Origin: Neopestalotiopsis rosae
Lineage: Eukaryota; Ascomycota; Sordariomycetes; Amphisphaeriales; Sporocadaceae
Direction: 5' to 3'
DNA: 64,000 nt
Assembly (NCBI GenBank): GCA_023078685.1
Contig: JALGAS010000011.1
Location: forward strand, 434,001 to 498,000
Of this stretch, positions 60,486-64,000 are shown in pieces (the first letter of the stretch is position 1; each line of letters starts with the position of its first letter). The translations under genes were made by a program, and so were the position numbers. The notes under the pieces are model-generated. The model was not told the DNA's origin and did not search any database. It saw nothing but the letters and a program-made list of their open reading frames with translations.

Positions 60486-61152
60486 TGCGTCTGTCGCAGC
60501 GGCGCAAGCAGTGTGTGTAGGGTTAGGGTCAAGCGTAGGCGTATATGATCACGGACACTCCTTAGCTTCTTTGAGTATTTGTTTTTCTGGGTTTCCTAAA
60601 ACTTGTTTTGTTATTTTGTAAACTACGTTAGATTCTTTCATATTTGGGTAAATCAAACGGCTATTTTCACTTGCTACATATGGGTGCAGGGACGCCATTG
60701 ATATGTCTTGGATTTTGTCAAATGTTCGTGATATGTGGAAGATTGGCAGCAAGCAGAATAAACCTGGCAGAAGACCTCATGGAGTATACATGACTGATGG
60801 GCAACTGAATCACGGGGCGCTTTCTGACGTTATTGGAAGCGCTGAATGTGAGATGGCCCAGACAAGATTTGGAGCTTTTTGGGGTTTTAGGGTTTATTAA
60901 ACCAGGTCAGACGACTTTTGTTCCAGGGATTTAAATCACATATGTATTGCTTGTTTGTGTGAAATCAATTCGACTTGATCACTAGCTATAATTAATACAT
61001 AGTTATTAATAAGTGTAAGTCCATGTGGATACGGACATGACTTTTCTCGAATGAACCCTTTCCCAATAGCAGAAAAGAAGTATAAAAGTATTTTACACCA
61101 CCAACACCTTGCAACAAAACCATTCATTGGCAGTAAATCACGTCTAGCTTCA
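60486..61152. other. Convergent intergenic region
   Basis: 3' flanks of two convergent genes; AT-rich. No gene supported. Confidence 0.45.
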
Positions 61153-64000
61153 TCAGACGGCCTGGGGATCTGCTGCGAAAACACACCTCGCACCATCATT
61201 ACTGGTCGTGATAGCAGCATTAGATGCCAGGGTCGGAGTACCCCCGTTGACATTGATTGCATAAATGTCGCCCGTGTCGTTTTCAGTAGCGTAAATGACG
61301 TCGTCTGTCGCAGCGTACAAGGCGCCAAATATGTTGTCTCCAGAGATTGTTCCATAGGCTCTCACAAACTCCCACGTGTGTGTTGTAGTGCTCCATCGGA
61401 GTAGTGTTGCCTGCGTGCTTGCTATCGAGTATAGATATGGCCCTGATGAGGGCACATAGACCCAGTCCGAGACGCCAGCCTGGTTGTTTGCCGGTAGTGA
61501 GTCAGTGGAGTCGCCGCTTGCTACAATTGCCCCAAAGGTGGCCGAGGTTGGGTTGAGATCAATCTGGTTCCAAACCTTTCCATATTGAGAAACAAAGAAT
61601 CTTCCTTGGGTATCGATATCACCGACGTTCCAAACGCCGGCAACCAGCGTTGTCGGCAAAAGCGCGGAATCTCCATTCGAAGCTATACGGATAATTTGGT
61701 TCACTCCGTTGTTATCGGTGATGCCATAAATATAATTGTCAAGGACATTATATCCAATAGCATTGACTGGTCCGGGTCCAACATTTGTGTTCACTGTGGC
61801 CTGGAAACCAGTAGTCAAATTGAGACGGAAGAGGGTTTGCTGTTGGATGAGATAACCACCAGCATCACAGCTATACGTTGGTAGAGGTGCGTTGGTGACG
61901 ATCACGGTGCCCGAGACACTTCCGCTGGCCGGGATTGTCGAGGTACCTGCAACTGGCCCCGTCGTCGTCTGTGTAATGGTGCCGGCGGGTGTTTCGGTAA
62001 CAATAACGGTGCCAGGGACACTGCCACTGCCTGACACAGTTAAAGTTCCCGCAACTGGACCCGTTGTAGTTTGGGTAACTGTACCGGCGGATGTTTGGGT
62101 GACAATAACCGTTCCGGGGACGGTGCCACTTCCTGATACGGTCGAAGTGCCTGGGACGTCACCAAATGTAGTCACTGTATTGGTACTCGCGGGCGTCTGA
62201 GTGACGATCACTGTCCCCGGAATCCAACCGCTTGCAGGTACTGTCGAAGTTCCTTGCGCAGGTCCAGTGGTTGTAACGGTGATGGTGGCGCCCGGAGCAA
62301 CAGTAATGATAACAGTTCCTGGGGTACTACCGGTAGCGGGTACCGTCGAGGTCCCGGCAACGGGGCCAAAAGTAACCGACGTTGTTGTGCTAGGGACTTC
62401 AGTGGTGATCACGGTGCCAGGAGTGCTATCGCTTGGAGAGACTGTGGAGGTTCCCGAGGATGGGCCAAATGTGGTAACGGTAACAGTGCTAGCAACTTCA
62501 GTGATGACAACGGTACCAGGAGTTGAACCACTAGCGAGTACGGTAGAAGTTCCTTGCGCAGGACCAAAAGTAGTGGTTGTGATTGTGCTAGGGACGTCGG
62601 TGATAATGACGGTGTTGCCGTTGGTGCCCGTGCCCGTGATGGTTGTGATCCCTGGCTGCGGACCAAAAGTTGTCTGAGTAATTGGCTGTCCAGGAACAAG
62701 TGTAAGAATAACAGTTCTGGGAATCGATCCTGATGCCGGAATTGTACTCGTTCCTGGGATGGGACCCTGATTGGTGGAAATTAGATTCTTTTCATCATCC
62801 GTTTGTGGATTGAGGAGAGAGTAGACTCACAAAGGTCGTCGTCGTCACGGTGCTTGCTGGAACGGTAGTTATGATGATGGTCGGGGGGTTGCTACCACTT
62901 TGCGGAACCGTTGTTGTTCCTACCATAGCATTAGCCGATTTTGTCGCATTTTCAAGACTGAGCGCTCTCATGCCCGGAAAGATCGGAGAACGATATACAT
63001 ACCTGCTACCGGTCCAGGCGTAAAGACTGTTGAAGGCACGTCTGTAATCACCACAGTGTTTGGCGTCGTCCCTGTTCCTGTAATTGTGGTCGTGCCCGGC
63101 AGCGGTCCAGTCGTGAATTGGGTGACTGGTTGACCGGGAACCTGGGTTATAACTATAGTGCCGGGAATAGTACCACTTCCAGAGACTGTGGATGTTCCCG
63201 GGACAGGACCTATATAGTCGTTAGTATAGTCCATGATGAGCGGAGTGATGAACTTACCAAATGTGGTGCTGGTAATGGTACTCGGTGTCGCTGAAGGTGT
63301 CACAAAGGTAATGATTGTAGGAGTGCCACCACTCGTAGCAGGCTGTACTGTCGTAAGACCCGTGGAAGAGGCCGTCAAGGTCTCGAAAACAGGCTCCACG
63401 CTGAACGAGGTAACAAAAGTAATCACAGTTGGCACCCCACCATTCGATGGTGTCAGCGTGCTGAGTCCAGTGGTGGATGCTGTAGACGTGATTGTTGATG
63501 GTACAACAAAAGTGATAACGGTGGGTGTGCCTCCACTGGTGGCAGGCTGCAAGGTAGTTACACCCGTGGTCGAGGCAGTCATAGTTTCAAAGACGGGCTC
63601 TACACTGAAAGAAGTCACAAGTGTCACGACAGTAGGGATACCGCCGCTTGAGGGTGTCAGTGTGATGAGACCGGTAGTGGATGCCGTAGACGTAATGGTA
63701 GTCGGTATAACAAAGGTAATAATGGTCGGAGTACCGCCACTGGTAGCAGGCTGCAATGTTGTGAGACCCGTGGTGGAAGCTGTCATGGTCTCGAAAACAG
63801 GCTCCAAGCTGAGTGATGTCACAAAGGTGACAACCGTTGCCGTTCCTCCAGATGTAGCTGGCTAATGATTGATCAAGGTCAGCATGATATGTTACGGTGT
63901 AGTAGAGTGAAGTAAGAGACTAATACGTACAGGGATCGTTGTTAGACCTGTTGTGTTTGCCGTCTGTGTGATGGTCGTAGGAGAAGGAGTAGATACAAAG
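61153..64000 (-). CDS. Large Ser/Thr-repeat adhesin-like surface protein with C-terminal DUF6923-like domain; 5' end outside window
   Basis: Visible exons (minus strand): beyond 64000-63931, 63861-63258, 63209-63003, 62919-62831, 62766-61153; introns 48-83 bp. The repeat part consists of 34-residue units of two related types: PVFETMTASTTGLTTLQPAT-like, and GTSTVSGSGTVPGTVIVTQT-like. These are Thr/Ser/Val/Gly-rich and likely to be heavily O-glycosylated. The C-terminal domain (about 240 residues, from YSCDAGGYLIQQQTLFRLNL) contains NAIGYNVLDNYIYGITDNN and VWNVGDIDTQGRFFVSQYGK and looks like the DUF6923 propeller-like fungal module. The protein ends without a GPI signal (ADPQAV). Probably wall-associated or secreted, with a possible adhesive role. 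Confidence 0.85.

Noticed and set aside
63233..63865. 210-codon plus-strand ORF and similar ones at 61892-62677
   Set aside because: Reverse complement of Thr/Ser/Val repeat coding sequence; open only because the repeat lacks reverse stops.

Overview
The window is nuclear DNA of a filamentous ascomycete (Pezizomycotina; the gene set looks most like Sordariomycetes/Hypocreales, but that rank is inference). The evidence is short introns of about 48-158 bp with GT(A/G)NGT donors and CTNA(C) branch sites, long gene-poor gaps, and fungus-restricted families: a HET-NACHT-WD40 NLR, a hybrid histidine kinase, a Zn2Cys6 regulator, a fungal-rhodopsin-domain membrane protein, a proteinase K-like protease and a Ser/Thr-rich repeat adhesin. 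Most spliced models were built by hand, and in each completed model the exon lengths sum to a multiple of three.

Layout. 1-9.6 kb looks like a regulated-cell-death / non-self-recognition island: the 3' end of a subtilisin-like protease, tail-to-tail with a gasdermin-like gene, then a MetE-like enzyme, then a large HET-NACHT-WD40 NLR broken by one frameshift. An ORF interrupted by an in-frame stop follows (10.3-10.95 kb). 11.3-16.3 kb carries a six-exon catalase divergent from a heme-free sulfite oxidase-like molybdoenzyme. 16.6-19.4 kb encodes a hybrid histidine kinase. 21-28.3 kb has a small alpha/beta hydrolase, a seven-helix membrane protein and a cytochrome P450. 28.3-40.3 kb is very gene-poor: a single mitochondrial-type SDR lies between two gaps of about 5.4 kb. 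40.3-47.2 kb has a secreted proteinase K-like protease and then a Zn2Cys6 factor, a sugar O-acetyltransferase and an MFS transporter in close contact. 47.8-55.8 kb has a 1336-residue nuclear-looking coiled-coil protein and a membrane-anchored spermidine-synthase-fold protein. 56.2-64 kb holds surface or secreted proteins: a GPI-type protein, an orphan family protein and a large Ser/Thr-repeat protein running off the right edge.

How genes may work together. The strongest hypothesis is the left island: in known fungal gasdermin systems (HET-Q1/HET-Q2 of Podospora anserina) a neighbouring subtilase cleaves the gasdermin to trigger cell death, and NLRs are cell-death receptors. Sulfite oxidase without a heme domain can produce H2O2, which the divergent catalase would remove. 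The Zn2Cys6 / acetyltransferase / MFS trio could be a small sugar-related unit. No polyketide, NRPS or terpene core enzyme, rRNA, CRISPR array or intact transposon was seen. tRNAs were looked for only by eye and none was found.
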